Positions 50,539 through 59,462 are shown, counted from the stretch's first letter. The stretch is 64,000 bases of DNA from Mycobacterium pseudokansasii (GCF_900566075.1 NZ_UPHU01000001.1:3224001-3288000); one strand, 5' to 3'. Translations and numbers: made by a program. Notes: generated from the letters alone by a model not told the origin.

Positions 50539-51669
50539 TTGGAGACGGTACTTGGGCTGTCAGTGACGCCGACCGCACTGGGTTGGGTCCTGGCTGAAGG
50601 GCACGGCGCAGAAGGCACCATCCTGCATCATCACGAAATGCAGCTGCGCGGTGGCCGCGGAGTGGGCATCGTCCATGCCGCGGAACAGGCGGCGGCGGAA
50701 GTCATTCGTGCGGGGGAATTGGCAGCCGAGGCCGGCCACCGTTTACGTGTCGTCGGCGTGACGTGGAACGACGAAGCTTCCGCCCAAGCCGCGTTACTGG
50801 TCGAGGCCTTGACCGACGCCGGATTCGACAACGTGGTACCGGTTCGGCTGCTCGATGCCGTCGAGACGCTGGCCGAGGCGGTCGCACCGGTCATCGGATA
50901 CGAACAGACCGCGGTGTGCATCCTCGAGCACGAATGGGCAACCGTCGTCATGGTTGACACCCGCGACGGAAAGACGCAAACAGCAATCAAACATGTCCGT
51001 GGTGGTTATGACGGGCTGACCTCGTGGCTGACCGGAATGTTCGACCGCAGTGCGTGGCGTCCGGCCGCCGTGGTGGTGGTGGGTTCCGACCTTGACATCA
51101 GCGACTTTTCCTGGCAACTCGAAACCGCGCTGCCGGTACCGGTTTTCGCACAGACCATGGCGCAGGTGACAATCGCGCGAGGCACGGCGCAGGCGGCGGC
51201 CCGAACCACCGAGTTCACCGACGAGCGACTGGTGGCAGACACCGGTGAGGCCATCGCCGTGTCCAAGCGGTCACGCCAATATACCGGAGCTGCAACCACT
51301 TTGGCGGCGGCTGCGGTTACCTTCGTGGCTTCGGTGTCGCTGGCAGTTGGCCTGCAACTGACTCCGGACAGGCACTCCGAAACGGCACTGCGCTCCGTAC
51401 CCACATCGACAGCGGAAATCGCTGAGGCAGTTGCGACAGCAGCTTCGGTGCCCGCGAGTGCCCAGCTGCCCACTCCTCATCCGGAGCCCGCGACAGAGCG
51501 GGAGCCCATCCAGCTCACTTCCGGTGAAGAGCTTACCGACACCATCACCGAGCAGCCGAACGATGTTGCGTCGCAACCGAGTCCGAGCGATGGATCGCCG
51601 CTGTTGACCCGGGTGCTCAAGCACATTCCCGGCACCTACGGCGACACCGGCATGGAGCCGCCGGAGTAG
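50539..51669 (+). CDS. Hypothetical protein with one TM segment (DUF7159-like)
   Basis: A 376-residue protein. TTG 50539 is chosen because TGAGGTG stands 7 nt upstream and homologues in mycobacteria begin near the motif VLGLSVTPTALGWVLAEG. The N-terminal 230 residues look like an actin-like ATPase fold fragment (VCILEHEWATVVMVDTRDGKTQ, AAVVVVGSDLDI). One TM segment (ATTLAAAAVTFVASVSLAVGL, about residues 252-272) is followed by a Pro/Ser/Glu-rich outer tail. Function unknown. Confidence 0.7.
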   Translation: METVLGLSVTPTALGWVLAEGHGAEGTILHHHEMQLRGGRGVGIVHAAEQAAAEVIRAGELAAEAGHRLRVVGVTWNDEASAQAALLVEALTDAGFDNVVPVRLLDAVETLAEAVAPVIGYEQTAVCILEHEWATVVMVDTRDGKTQTAIKHVRGGYDGLTSWLTGMFDRSAWRPAAVVVVGSDLDISDFSWQLETALPVPVFAQTMAQVTIARGTAQAAARTTEFTDERLVADTGEAIAVSKRSRQYTGAATTLAAAAVTFVASVSLAVGLQLTPDRHSETALRSVPTSTAEIAEAVATAASVPASAQLPTPHPEPATEREPIQLTSGEELTDTITEQPNDVASQPSPSDGSPLLTRVLKHIPGTYGDTGMEPPE

Positions 51670-51760
51670 TCGAACTGCCGAATCGACGATCGGATGGTTT
51701 TGTCGCCGGTGCGGGTCTGACGGCGGACGCTGGCTGCAGCGCCAACCCCGCATCGGAGTG

Positions 51761-52312
51761 TCAACCGTTCTTGGGCCGAACCGCGCGAAAAGAAACGGTC
51801 ACCTCGTCGGCGACCTGCAACGAGCCCATCAATAGCGAATAGGGCTTCACCCCGTAGTCGGACTGGCGAACCGTCGATTCGGCAGACATCGCCCAGGAGT
51901 CACCAAGATCCTCGGCGCGCAGGTCGATCACGTGCTGACGCGACTTGCCCCGGATCTGCAGCTGTCCGGTGAGGCGGTAACCGTCCTCGGTCTTGTCAAT
52001 CTCTGATGCGCTGTACCGGATACCCGGAAAGCGACCGGCGTTGAGCGACTTCAGCGCATTTGCCCGGACCAGGGCCTTCTCCGGCCCGGACAGGCTCTTG
52101 ACACCACCCTCGCCGCGCAGCACCTCCAGCGAATCCACTTCCACGGCAAGCTCTGCGGTGGCGGGTTCATCAGCCACCCAGCTCACCGTGGCCTGCCAGC
52201 GAGTCATAGCGATGGTGAGCCGATGGCCCATTCGGGCGGCTCGCCCCGCGACACCGGTAAGAACGATCAACTCACCGCCGGATGGGTCCAGCGTCCACAC
52301 CGTGTCGCTCAC
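51761..52312 (-). CDS. YceI-family lipocalin-like protein
   Basis: A 183-residue YceI domain without a signal peptide. Start MSDTVWTLDPSGGELIVLTGVAGRAARMGHRLTIAM. The segments AELAVEVDSLEVL, LNAGRFPGIRYSAS, TGQLQIRGKSRQHVIDL and DYGVKPYSLLMGSLQVADEVTVSF are family-typical. YceI proteins bind isoprenoid or fatty amide ligands; the cytosolic location here is unusual but common in mycobacteria. Convergent with the preceding gene. Confidence 0.88.
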   Translation of the reverse strand: MSDTVWTLDPSGGELIVLTGVAGRAARMGHRLTIAMTRWQATVSWVADEPATAELAVEVDSLEVLRGEGGVKSLSGPEKALVRANALKSLNAGRFPGIRYSASEIDKTEDGYRLTGQLQIRGKSRQHVIDLRAEDLGDSWAMSAESTVRQSDYGVKPYSLLMGSLQVADEVTVSFRAVRPKNG

Positions 52313-52470
52313 GTCACGACTCTATTAGACCTCACACGCGTCGATACGACACCCTCGACACCATCGAGGAACTATCCGGTCAACCAACCGGCGGCCACGA
52401 CGACGGTCGCGGCCGCCGCTTCACCTTGCCTATTTGACAAATAGACGTACATATCAAGTCGGCGCCGTAT

Positions 52471-52560
52471 TCACATGGTGAGGACAGTGCGATAGCGTGT
52501 CCGTCCCTGCTCCATCGCCGCGTAACCGTCCGCCGCATGCGAAAAGGGCATCTCCTCGAG
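52471..52560 (-). pseudogene. C-terminal remnant of a zinc-type alcohol dehydrogenase
   Basis: Immediately after the P450 stop, 29 codons read LEEMPFSHAADGYAAMEQG then RTRYRTVLTM and stop. This is the standard last helix-strand of medium-chain dehydrogenases (ADGY..M..G..R.RVVL). No start or body of the gene is present. The fragment is joined flush to the P450 stop, so a deletion has removed the rest. Confidence 0.7.
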
Positions 52561-53859
52561 TCAATGTGCGACAGGGCATTTCGTCGACGCGGTGCTGTGA
52601 TAGTCGACCTGCCAGTGCTTGATTCCGTTCAGCCAGCCCGATCGCAGCCGTTCGGGTTTGCCAGTCGACGCCAAGTCGGGCACGGCGTCGGCGATCGCAT
52701 TGAACATCAAGTCGATGGTCATCCGAGCCAGGTTGGCCCCGATGCAGTAGTGCGCGCCGGTGCCGCCGAACCCCACGTGCGGATTGGGACTGCGCAGGAT
52801 GTTGAAGGTGAACGGGTCGTCGAACACCTCTTCGTCGAAATTGGCTGAGCGGTAGAACATCACCACCCGCTGACCCTTCTTGATCCGCACCCCGGACAGT
52901 TCGTAGTCCTGCAGCGCGGTCCGCTGGAACGAGGTGACCGGGGTGGCCCACCGCACGATCTCGTCGGCCGTGGTGGCGGGACGCTCCCGCTTGTACAACT
53001 CCCACTGGTCGGGAAAGTCGGTGAACGCCATCATGCCCTGGGTGATGGAGTTGCGGGTTGTCTCATTACCGGCAACGGCCAGCAGAATGACAAAGAAGCC
53101 GAACTCGTCCTCGGAGAGCTTGTGGCCGTCGATGTCGGCCTCGACGAGCTTGGTGACGATGTCCGGCCCCGGGTTTTTGGCCCGGTCAGCCGCCATTTGC
53201 ATGGCGTACATGATCAGTTCGACCGAGGCGGTGATGGCGTCATTGCTGGCGAACTCGGGATCCTGGTCGCCCACCATCTGGTTCGACCAGTGGAAAAGCT
53301 TCATCCGGTCTTCCTGGGGCACGCCGAGCAACCCGGCGATGGCCTGTAACGGCAGTTCGCAGGACACCTGCTCGACAAAGTCGCCGGAACCCTGCGCCGC
53401 CGCGGCCTCGACGATGCGCCGGGCGCGCTCGTTGAGCTCGTCGCGCAGCCGCTCGACGGCCCCCGGCGTGAAGCCGCGGGAGATGATCTTGCGCAGCCGG
53501 GTGTGCTGTGGGTCGTCCATGTTGAGCAGGACGAACTTGCCTCGCTCGATCTGCTCGGCGACCGTGCCGTCTTTGTAGCGTGGCAGCGCAGTCTTTTGCA
53601 GGCTGGAGAAGACGTCACTGCGGCGCGAGATCTCTTTGACGTCTTTGTGTTTGGTCACCACCCAATAGCCGCCGTCATCGAAGCCGCCGCAGCCGATCGG
53701 CTGCTCGTTCCACCAGATCGGCGCGCATCGGCGCATCTCGGCCAGTTCTGCCACCGGCAGGCGCTCGGCATAGATGTCTGGGTCGGTGAAGTCGAACCCG
53801 GGGGGCAGGTTGGGTACCGGCTTGGCTGCTGGTTTGGCCGCTGACTTGGCTGTTGACAA
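52561..53859 (-). CDS. Cytochrome P450, CYP125 (steroid C26/C27 hydroxylase) paralogue
   Basis: A 432-residue P450 whose sequence tracks Mtb CYP125A1 (Rv3545c) closely: PNLPPGFDFTDPDIYAERLPV, SCELPLQAIAGLLGVPQEDR, I-helix LLAVAGNETTRNSITQGMMAF, TSFQRTALQDYELSGV, and heme loop HVGFGGTGAHYCIGANLARM with Cys372. The end is GWLNGIKHWQVDYH followed by CPVAH, as in CYP125A1. TTG 53859 has GAGGAG upstream. CYP125A1 oxidises the cholesterol side chain. This locus is not the usual cholesterol cluster, so it is probably a second copy. Confidence 0.9.
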   Translation of the reverse strand: MSTAKSAAKPAAKPVPNLPPGFDFTDPDIYAERLPVAELAEMRRCAPIWWNEQPIGCGGFDDGGYWVVTKHKDVKEISRRSDVFSSLQKTALPRYKDGTVAEQIERGKFVLLNMDDPQHTRLRKIISRGFTPGAVERLRDELNERARRIVEAAAAQGSGDFVEQVSCELPLQAIAGLLGVPQEDRMKLFHWSNQMVGDQDPEFASNDAITASVELIMYAMQMAADRAKNPGPDIVTKLVEADIDGHKLSEDEFGFFVILLAVAGNETTRNSITQGMMAFTDFPDQWELYKRERPATTADEIVRWATPVTSFQRTALQDYELSGVRIKKGQRVVMFYRSANFDEEVFDDPFTFNILRSPNPHVGFGGTGAHYCIGANLARMTIDLMFNAIADAVPDLASTGKPERLRSGWLNGIKHWQVDYHSTASTKCPVAH

Positions 53860-54283
53860 GGCCCACTCCTCAATATGAACTCTGCTAGTGGTCGTCTACT
53901 GCCAATAATCCATTGCTCCACCTGAGATGGGAAGCATTGATGCAACGTGGCGAGGGCCGAACTGCAACGTGTTCAGCCGGCCCTGGTCTACAGCCGCGGA
54001 TGCGTCCGGTCGGGCTACCGCGTCGTTCCCGGTGAGTTGTGATGCCGACCGGTCGGGCAAGCGTCCGGCGGGCGGGGGAGCGGGCTGGCATGAGCGACGG
54101 ATGCCGGCTGACTATCGGCGCCAGTGTGGTGGTTCGCCCACGATCAGCGGCTCGTGAGGAATTCCCTGGTCACCTGCCCTGCATCGACAAGGTCGCGTGG
54201 GTCGCGGCGGCTGTTGTGGGCTACGCCACAGTCGTTATGCTGTGGTGACATTAGCCGGTGCTGCAGGGCATGAAGGGGTCGAC
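53860..54283. other. Region upstream of the CYP125 paralogue
   Basis: 424 bp between divergent genes. It holds a near-match to a KstR operator (listed separately). No protein-like frame was found. Confidence 0.45.
53963..53976. promoter_or_regulatory. Possible KstR-type operator, imperfect
   Basis: TGCAACGTGTTCAG fits the TnnAACnnGTTnnA pattern except for the last base (G for A). It lies about 104 bp upstream of the TTG start of the CYP125 paralogue. Since CYP125 genes are KstR-controlled in Mtb, this is a reasonable candidate, but one mismatch in eight fixed positions leaves doubt. Confidence 0.4.
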
Positions 54284-54691
54284 ATGATTCGGGAACTGCT
54301 GACCACCGCCGCGATCGCCGGGGCCGCGATCGGCCTGGCACCGGTCGCCGGCGCCGACAACGGGCGTTACGAAGGTGATGTGCCCGGGATGAACTATGAC
54401 GCCTCGTTGGGAGCGCCGTGTGACAATTACGAGCGCTTCATCTTTGGCCGCGGCACCAGCGGACAGGCCGAAGCCTGTCATTTCCCGCCACCGAACCAGT
54501 TCCCGGCAGCCACCACCGGTTACTGGGTGATCTCCTACCCGCTGTACGGGGTGCAGCAGGCGGGTGCCCCCTGCCCGGGTCCGCAGGCGGCGGCGCAGAC
54601 GCCGGACGGCCTGCCGATGTTGTGTCTGGGGGCGCAGGGATGGCAAGCCGGGTGGTTCACCGGGGCCGGGTTCTTCCCGCCCGAAGGATGA
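54284..54691 (+). CDS. Secreted hypothetical protein (Rv1891-like)
   Basis: A 135-residue protein, ATG 54284 (MIRELLTTAAIAGAAIGLAPVAGA). The signal peptide is cleaved near AGA-DNG. The mature part has Cys in GAPCDNYERFIFGRG, EACHFPPPNQFP, GAPCPGPQ and PMLCLGAQGWQAGWF, suggesting two disulfides. No known function. Same length as I recall for Rv1891. Confidence 0.85.
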   Translation: MIRELLTTAAIAGAAIGLAPVAGADNGRYEGDVPGMNYDASLGAPCDNYERFIFGRGTSGQAEACHFPPPNQFPAATTGYWVISYPLYGVQQAGAPCPGPQAAAQTPDGLPMLCLGAQGWQAGWFTGAGFFPPEG

Positions 54692-54708
54692 TCGGTTGAT
54701 CTAGTGCG

Positions 54709-55002
54709 ATGACGACCGACCGCCAGCCAGCTGAGTCTCCGATGCCACGATGGTTGCGGCTGGTCCTCGCGTCGGATCGGGCGGGCTCGGCGTGGTACGT
54801 CGGGACCGGTTTCTTCTTTGCACCGGTGCTCGCCCTGGTGTCACCGTGGCCAGCGGTCACCGCGGTCCTGTGGTGGATCATCGCGCTGGCGGGGTTATGG
54901 CTGGGACTGCTCGGCATCGCGATGGCAGTCGGGCTGGCACGCGTATTGCAGTCCGGCGACGAAATTCCGGAGCACTACTGGCGCACGCTGGTCGACTACT
55001 GA
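54709..55002 (+). CDS. Two-TM membrane protein (Rv1892-like)
   Basis: A 97-residue protein starting 17 bp after the previous gene. It has a cytosolic N-terminus then three hydrophobic stretches: WYVGTGFFFAPVLALV, VTAVLWWIIALAGLWLGLL and IAMAVGLARVL. It ends with a charged tail (SGDEIPEHYWRTLVDY). Function unknown. Probably co-transcribed with the flanking small genes. Confidence 0.8.
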   Translation: MTTDRQPAESPMPRWLRLVLASDRAGSAWYVGTGFFFAPVLALVSPWPAVTAVLWWIIALAGLWLGLLGIAMAVGLARVLQSGDEIPEHYWRTLVDY

Positions 55003-55073
55003 CCTGGGAACTGATGCCCCTTGTGGGGTCTACAGTCGTAGCAAGCATCCCGTCAACGAATTAGGAGCCTCCG

Positions 55074-55292
55074 ATGGCCATCAATCCCAAAGATGCAGTC
55101 GACGCAGCCAAGGACATCGCGACCAACGCCGTCGAGAAGGCGTCGGACATCGTCGAAAACGCCGGCGACATCATCCGCGGCGACATCGCCGGGGGCGCCA
55201 GCGGCATCGTGCAGAGCTCGATCGACATCGCCACTCACGCGGTCGACAGGGTTAAAGAGGTATTCACCGGCAAGGACGACGACCTGGATTAG
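55074..55292 (+). CDS. Small amphipathic helical protein (Rv1893-like)
   Basis: A 72-residue protein, ATG 55074 behind AGGAG. Repeating heptad-like pattern: DAVDAAKDIATNAVEKASDIVENAGDIIRGD then SIDIATHAVDRVKEVFTGKDD. It resembles LEA-like or antitoxin-like stress peptides but I do not assign it. Same size as I recall for Rv1893. Confidence 0.8.
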   Translation: MAINPKDAVDAAKDIATNAVEKASDIVENAGDIIRGDIAGGASGIVQSSIDIATHAVDRVKEVFTGKDDDLD

Positions 55293-55329
55293 CCGAGGAT
55301 TAGCCGGTGCTTGGGCGTCTCAGGGCGTC

Positions 55330-56460
55330 TCAGACGGTCGCGGCGGCGTTGAGCTCGTCGAGCCGGTTCGTTGCCTCGAGGTACTCCTGCACCCACCGCT
55401 GGATGACGGTAGCGGTCTTCTCGACCTTGGTGAACTGACCGACGACCTGCCCGATGGGATTGAACGCGACGTCGACGCTCTCGTTCGGATACTTGTTGGT
55501 GGCTCGCACCGCCATGCCGGACACCATGTACTGCAACGGCATGCCGAGCGGCTTCGGGCTGTCCGGCTGCTCCCAGGCCTCGGTCCAGTCGTTGCGGAGC
55601 ATGCGGGCAGGCTTACCGGTGAACGACCGGCTGCGCACGGTGTCACGACTGGTCGCCTTGGCGTAGGCCGCTTGCTGAACCGGGGTGTTAGCGGCCTCCT
55701 CGACCATCAGCCACTGCGAGCCGGTCCAGGCCCCCTGGGCACCCAGGGCCAAGGCTGCCGCGATTTGTTGACCGGTGCCGATGCCGCCGGCCGCCAGGAC
55801 CGGTAACGGCGCGACCTCCTTGACCACCTGCGGCCACAACACGATCGAGCCGACCTCACCGCAGTGCCCGCCGGCCTCCCCACCCTGGGCGATGATGACG
55901 TCGACGCCGGCATCGGCATGCTTTCGGGCCTGTGAGGGCGAGCCGCACAACGCGGCAACCTTGCGTCCCGCGTCGTGAATGTGGTTGATCATGTCGACCG
56001 GCGGGGTGCCCAGGGCGTTGGCGATCATTGCCACCTTCGGGTGCTGCAGCGCCACCTCGACCTGAGGGGTGGCCGTCGCCTCGGTCCAGCCAAGCAGCTG
56101 CAAGCTTTCCTCGTCGCCGTCCTCGACCGGCACACCATGATCAGCGAGGATCTTCTTGGCAAAATCCAGATGCTCCTGGGGCACCATCTTGCGCAACGTC
56201 TCGGCCAGTTCCCCGGCGGACAGGTGCGAGTCCATGCCCTCGTACTTGTTGGGAATGACGATGTCGACGCCGTAGGGATGGTCGCCGATGTGCTCGTCGA
56301 TCCAGGTCAGTTCGATCTCCAGTTGCTCGGGAGTGAAGCCGACGGCGCCGAGGACGCCGAACCCGCCGGCTTTGCTGACAGCGACAACCACATCGCGGCA
56401 GTGGGTGAATGCGAAGATCGGAAACTCGATGCCAAGTTGGTCACATATGGCGGTATGCAT
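55330..56460 (-). CDS. Nitronate monooxygenase-family protein (Rv1894c-like)
   Basis: A 376-residue FMN TIM-barrel enzyme (2-nitropropane dioxygenase family). Key segments: LGIEFPIFAFTHCRDVVVAVSKAGGFGVLGAVG, DVIIAQGGEAGGHCGEVGSIVLWPQ, LPVLAAGGIGTGQQIAAALALGAQGAWTGS. Family members oxidise propionate 3-nitronate, but the HGG-type residue and the KstR site upstream suggest a steroid-related role. Rv1894c is, from memory, a KstR-regulon gene. Length equals the Mtb protein. Confidence 0.88.
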   Translation of the reverse strand: MHTAICDQLGIEFPIFAFTHCRDVVVAVSKAGGFGVLGAVGFTPEQLEIELTWIDEHIGDHPYGVDIVIPNKYEGMDSHLSAGELAETLRKMVPQEHLDFAKKILADHGVPVEDGDEESLQLLGWTEATATPQVEVALQHPKVAMIANALGTPPVDMINHIHDAGRKVAALCGSPSQARKHADAGVDVIIAQGGEAGGHCGEVGSIVLWPQVVKEVAPLPVLAAGGIGTGQQIAAALALGAQGAWTGSQWLMVEEAANTPVQQAAYAKATSRDTVRSRSFTGKPARMLRNDWTEAWEQPDSPKPLGMPLQYMVSGMAVRATNKYPNESVDVAFNPIGQVVGQFTKVEKTATVIQRWVQEYLEATNRLDELNAAATV

Positions 56461-56486
56461 GCCTGCTCCTGGGCCCCTCGCCGAAT

Positions 56487-56500
56487 TGAAACGTGTTCTA
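56487..56500. promoter_or_regulatory. KstR-type operator upstream of the nitronate monooxygenase gene
   Basis: TGAAACGTGTTCTA matches all eight fixed positions of TnnAACnnGTTnnA, 27-40 bp upstream of the ATG at 56460 (minus strand). KstR is the TetR-type cholesterol-catabolism repressor of mycobacteria. Confidence 0.85.
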
Positions 56501-56560
56501 GTTTAGTACGGGTGTTGCCGACGCGGCCAGCAAGGTGGCGCACGTGGCGACTAGGGCCCT

Positions 56561-57049
56561 TCAGCGGGGGCCCTTCCAGGAGGCGATGCTGTATGCCAAC
56601 CACAGGAGCAGGAACACCAGCATGCAACCGACGCAGACGAGGTGATCCCGGCAGATGGCTCGCGCGAGGCGGGTCTGTTCGACAGGGCTATCGACGCGCT
56701 TTCCAAGTCGAACCGCGCAGGGAACCGTGTGCACGGCAGCCAGCCCGACCGGGATACCGGCGAGAACGGCCGAGGCCGCCAACAACCAACCGGGCTCGGG
56801 ACCGCGCACGGCCTCGAACCCCAGTCCGCTCAACAAGATCACCATCACCAGCGCGATCAATCGACTCATCGGACGCGATGTGGTCGTCGCGCGATGGTAA
56901 TAGCCGGCGATGGATGCCAGCACCGGCTCGGGTAGTTGGGCGCTCGGTCGTCGGTACCGCAGAACCTGGACGTCGAAAATCAAGTCCATCCACAAGACAG
57001 CAAACAAGAACCCGCCGCAGGCCGTGAGTAACGGGGCCACGACGCTCAT
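56561..57049 (-). CDS. Four-TM membrane protein, unknown function
   Basis: A 162-residue integral membrane protein. Hydrophobic stretches: LLTACGGFLFAVLWMDLIF, LIALVMVILLSGLGFEAV, WLLAASAVLAGIPVGLAAVH and LVCVGCMLVFLLLWLAY. A conserved-looking polar loop HRATTTSRPMSR lies before the second TM. No family was recognised with confidence. It lies between the KstR-controlled gene and a divergent FabG3-like SDR. Confidence 0.75.
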   Translation of the reverse strand: MSVVAPLLTACGGFLFAVLWMDLIFDVQVLRYRRPSAQLPEPVLASIAGYYHRATTTSRPMSRLIALVMVILLSGLGFEAVRGPEPGWLLAASAVLAGIPVGLAAVHTVPCAVRLGKRVDSPVEQTRLARAICRDHLVCVGCMLVFLLLWLAYSIASWKGPR

Positions 57050-57167
57050 TCACCTCCCATTGGCAACCGGCGCCGGCCATTACGCCAATCATTATTTCGC
57101 GTGCCCGGTTGCGACGTAGTCGAACAGCTTCTCGTACCGCGATGTGCCGGGAGTAGCCTGGCCCGTC

Positions 57168-57905
57168 ATGGGCCGGGTGGACAACAAGGTTGCACTGATC
57201 AGCGGTGGTGCTCGCGGGATGGGGGCCTCCCATGCCCGGTTGCTCGTCACCGAGGGCGCCAAGGTGGTGATCGGTGACATTCTCGATGAGCAAGGCCGGG
57301 CACTGGCCGGCGACTTGGGCCCCGCGGCACGCTACGTGCATCTGGACGTGACCCAACCGGGGCAGTGGACGGCGGCCGTCGAAACGGCGGTGGGGGAGTT
57401 CGAGAAGCTCGACGTCCTTGTCAACAACGCCGGGATCATCAACTACGGTCCGCTCAAGACTTTCGACCTGACCAAGTGGCAACAGATCCTCGACGTCAAT
57501 GTCACCGGCACCCTGTTGGGCATCCAGGCTGTTATCGACCCGATGATCGCTGCCGGCGGCGGCTCGATCATCAACGTCTCATCCATCGAGGGCCTGCGCG
57601 GAGCGGCATGGGTGCACGGGTATGTGACGTCGAAGTGGGCAGTGCGTGGCCTGACCAAGTCCGCAGCATTGGAGTTGGCGCCCAACAACATTCGGGTTAA
57701 CTCCATCCACCCGGGACTTATCCGCACCCCGATGACCGCAAAACTGCCCCAGGACATGCTCCACATCCCGCTCGGACGCCCCGGAGAACCCGAGGACGTG
57801 TCGACGTTCGTGCTGTTCCTGGCCAGCGACGAGTCGTCATATGCCACCGCCGCCGAGTTCGTCATAGACGGCGGCGTGGTCGCCGACGTTTCGCACAAGC
57901 AGTAG
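57168..57905 (+). CDS. FabG3-like (3-alpha,20-beta-hydroxysteroid dehydrogenase type) SDR
   Basis: A 245-residue SDR close to Mtb FabG3 (Rv2002), sharing KVALISGGARGMGASHARLLVTEGAKVVIGDILDEQG, ARYVHLDVTQPGQWTAAVETAV, SIINVSSIEGLRGAAWVHGYVTSKWAVRGLTKSAALEL and VNSIHPGLIRTPMT. The active-site Ser, Tyr and Lys are present (SSIEG, YVTSK). ATG 57168 (MGRVDNK). It lacks the C-terminal extension of Rv2002. A hydroxysteroid substrate is inferred. Confidence 0.88.
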   Translation: MGRVDNKVALISGGARGMGASHARLLVTEGAKVVIGDILDEQGRALAGDLGPAARYVHLDVTQPGQWTAAVETAVGEFEKLDVLVNNAGIINYGPLKTFDLTKWQQILDVNVTGTLLGIQAVIDPMIAAGGGSIINVSSIEGLRGAAWVHGYVTSKWAVRGLTKSAALELAPNNIRVNSIHPGLIRTPMTAKLPQDMLHIPLGRPGEPEDVSTFVLFLASDESSYATAAEFVIDGGVVADVSHKQ

Positions 57906-57912
57906 CGGGCCG

Positions 57913-59334
57913 TCACCCGGCGTTGAGGGCGGTGGCGTTGTCCCATTTGTCGAGGCGGGCCAGGAAGAACGCTTCGGCCTCGTCGAAGCTGATGTTCTCG
58001 TCGGGGGCGATGCGGGCAACGACATCGGCGTAGACCCGGGCGGCGTGCGGGTCGACGAAGTCCCATTGGCCCAGCGGCCATTCCGCACTCAGATAGCCTG
58101 CCGCCGAATACGCCTGGTACAACGGCGTTCCCGGATACGGCGTGATCTTGCTGAGGAACTTGAAGGGATGCCGGTATTTGGTTGCCCGCAGCAGGCGGGC
58201 GGTTTCACGTAGCTCCTCGGGACGCACCGTGGGGTGAAACATGATGGTCCCGGGGATCACGTCAATTCCCAACTGCTGCAACGCGTTGATGGTGTCGGCG
58301 GCGTCTTGGCCACGGTTGAGGATCTGCTTGCGGTAAGCGCGCAGCTGATCGTAGGAACCGGTCTCCAACCCGACAAACACCCGCCGCAAACCCGCCCGGT
58401 ACAACTGCTTGAACACCTCGAGGTCGACCACCGAATCCAACCGGATATCGATCATGAAGTTGACATCGATACCCCGGCCAATCATCGCCGAGGCAAACTC
58501 GACCGCACGCTGCTGCGAACCAGGATGCTTGGACACAAACAAATCATCGGTAATCGACAAAAACTTGACATCGAAATCCGAGACCAAATAACCGATCTCG
58601 TCAACAACCGCATCCACCGACTTAACCCGATAACTGGTGCGGCCCAACATCGCCGACACCGCCCCCGTCCCGCAAAACGTGCACCGATACGGACAACCCC
58701 GGGTGGTAAACACCGACGCAGCAAAACCATCGCCGAGCACCGTCGGCAACTCCTCACGAGCCGGCCACGGCAATTCGTCCAGATCAACCAACCCCGACGG
58801 CGAGCACACGATCCGGCCCTGCTCGTCACGGCGCGCCAGCCCCGCAATACCCTCTACCCCAGCACCATTGACCACCGCCAAGGCCAACTCGGTAAACGCC
58901 ACCTCCCCATCACCGACCACCACAAAATCAAAGCAGTCATACTCACCCAGAATGCGCTCATAGTTCAGCGTGGCAATCACATTGCCCAACGCGATCTGCA
59001 CACCCTCCCAGCACTGACGCGCCCGCCGAGCCAACCACAACACCTCGGCAAAAGTGTCGATACACGAAAACCCCACCAACCGCGGCACACCCGAGACCGC
59101 CACCGCGGCCTGCATCGCCTGCCACGTCTGCTCCACACCCTCATGCCCGGCCACCAAACCATTGACCGTCACGACCTCAAGCCCACGCCTCTTGGCGTAC
59201 GCCTTGATCGACATCATCCCCAAATGCTCCATCGGCATCGACGAATACACCCACGGACCCCAAAGTTTTTGTGCGCCGACATAGGATCGCCCGTTGCCAC
59301 GAACCCCGGCAGGATTGACCAACAAAACCGTCAC
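57913..59334 (-). CDS. B12-binding-domain radical SAM protein
   Basis: A 473-residue protein. GTG 59334 begins VTVLLVNPAGVRGNGRSYVG. An N-terminal cobalamin-binding-like Rossmann domain (about 1-170: LVGFSCIDTFAEVLWLARRARQ, FVVVGDGEVAFTELAL) precedes a radical SAM core with the [4Fe-4S] triad in RGCPYRCTFCGTG (CxxxCxxC). It continues with FLSITDDLFV, LRRVFVGLETGSYDQLRAYRKQ and MFHPTVRPEEL. No His DxHxxG motif for B12 base-off binding is visible. A methyltransferase, cyclase or RiPP-maturase role is possible. No precursor peptide gene was recognised nearby. Confidence 0.85.
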   Translation of the reverse strand: MTVLLVNPAGVRGNGRSYVGAQKLWGPWVYSSMPMEHLGMMSIKAYAKRRGLEVVTVNGLVAGHEGVEQTWQAMQAAVAVSGVPRLVGFSCIDTFAEVLWLARRARQCWEGVQIALGNVIATLNYERILGEYDCFDFVVVGDGEVAFTELALAVVNGAGVEGIAGLARRDEQGRIVCSPSGLVDLDELPWPAREELPTVLGDGFAASVFTTRGCPYRCTFCGTGAVSAMLGRTSYRVKSVDAVVDEIGYLVSDFDVKFLSITDDLFVSKHPGSQQRAVEFASAMIGRGIDVNFMIDIRLDSVVDLEVFKQLYRAGLRRVFVGLETGSYDQLRAYRKQILNRGQDAADTINALQQLGIDVIPGTIMFHPTVRPEELRETARLLRATKYRHPFKFLSKITPYPGTPLYQAYSAAGYLSAEWPLGQWDFVDPHAARVYADVVARIAPDENISFDEAEAFFLARLDKWDNATALNAG

Positions 59335-59462
59335 GCCACCACCCGACCCACACCGACGAGCACCCGTTCGCTCCCGGCCGCCGCGACGCCAGCCACCCAC
59401 GCGCTTCTTGGCAGCGCAATCTCAGCCATGCGAGCCTGCGCGAGAGTTGCCGACGTTCCCCG

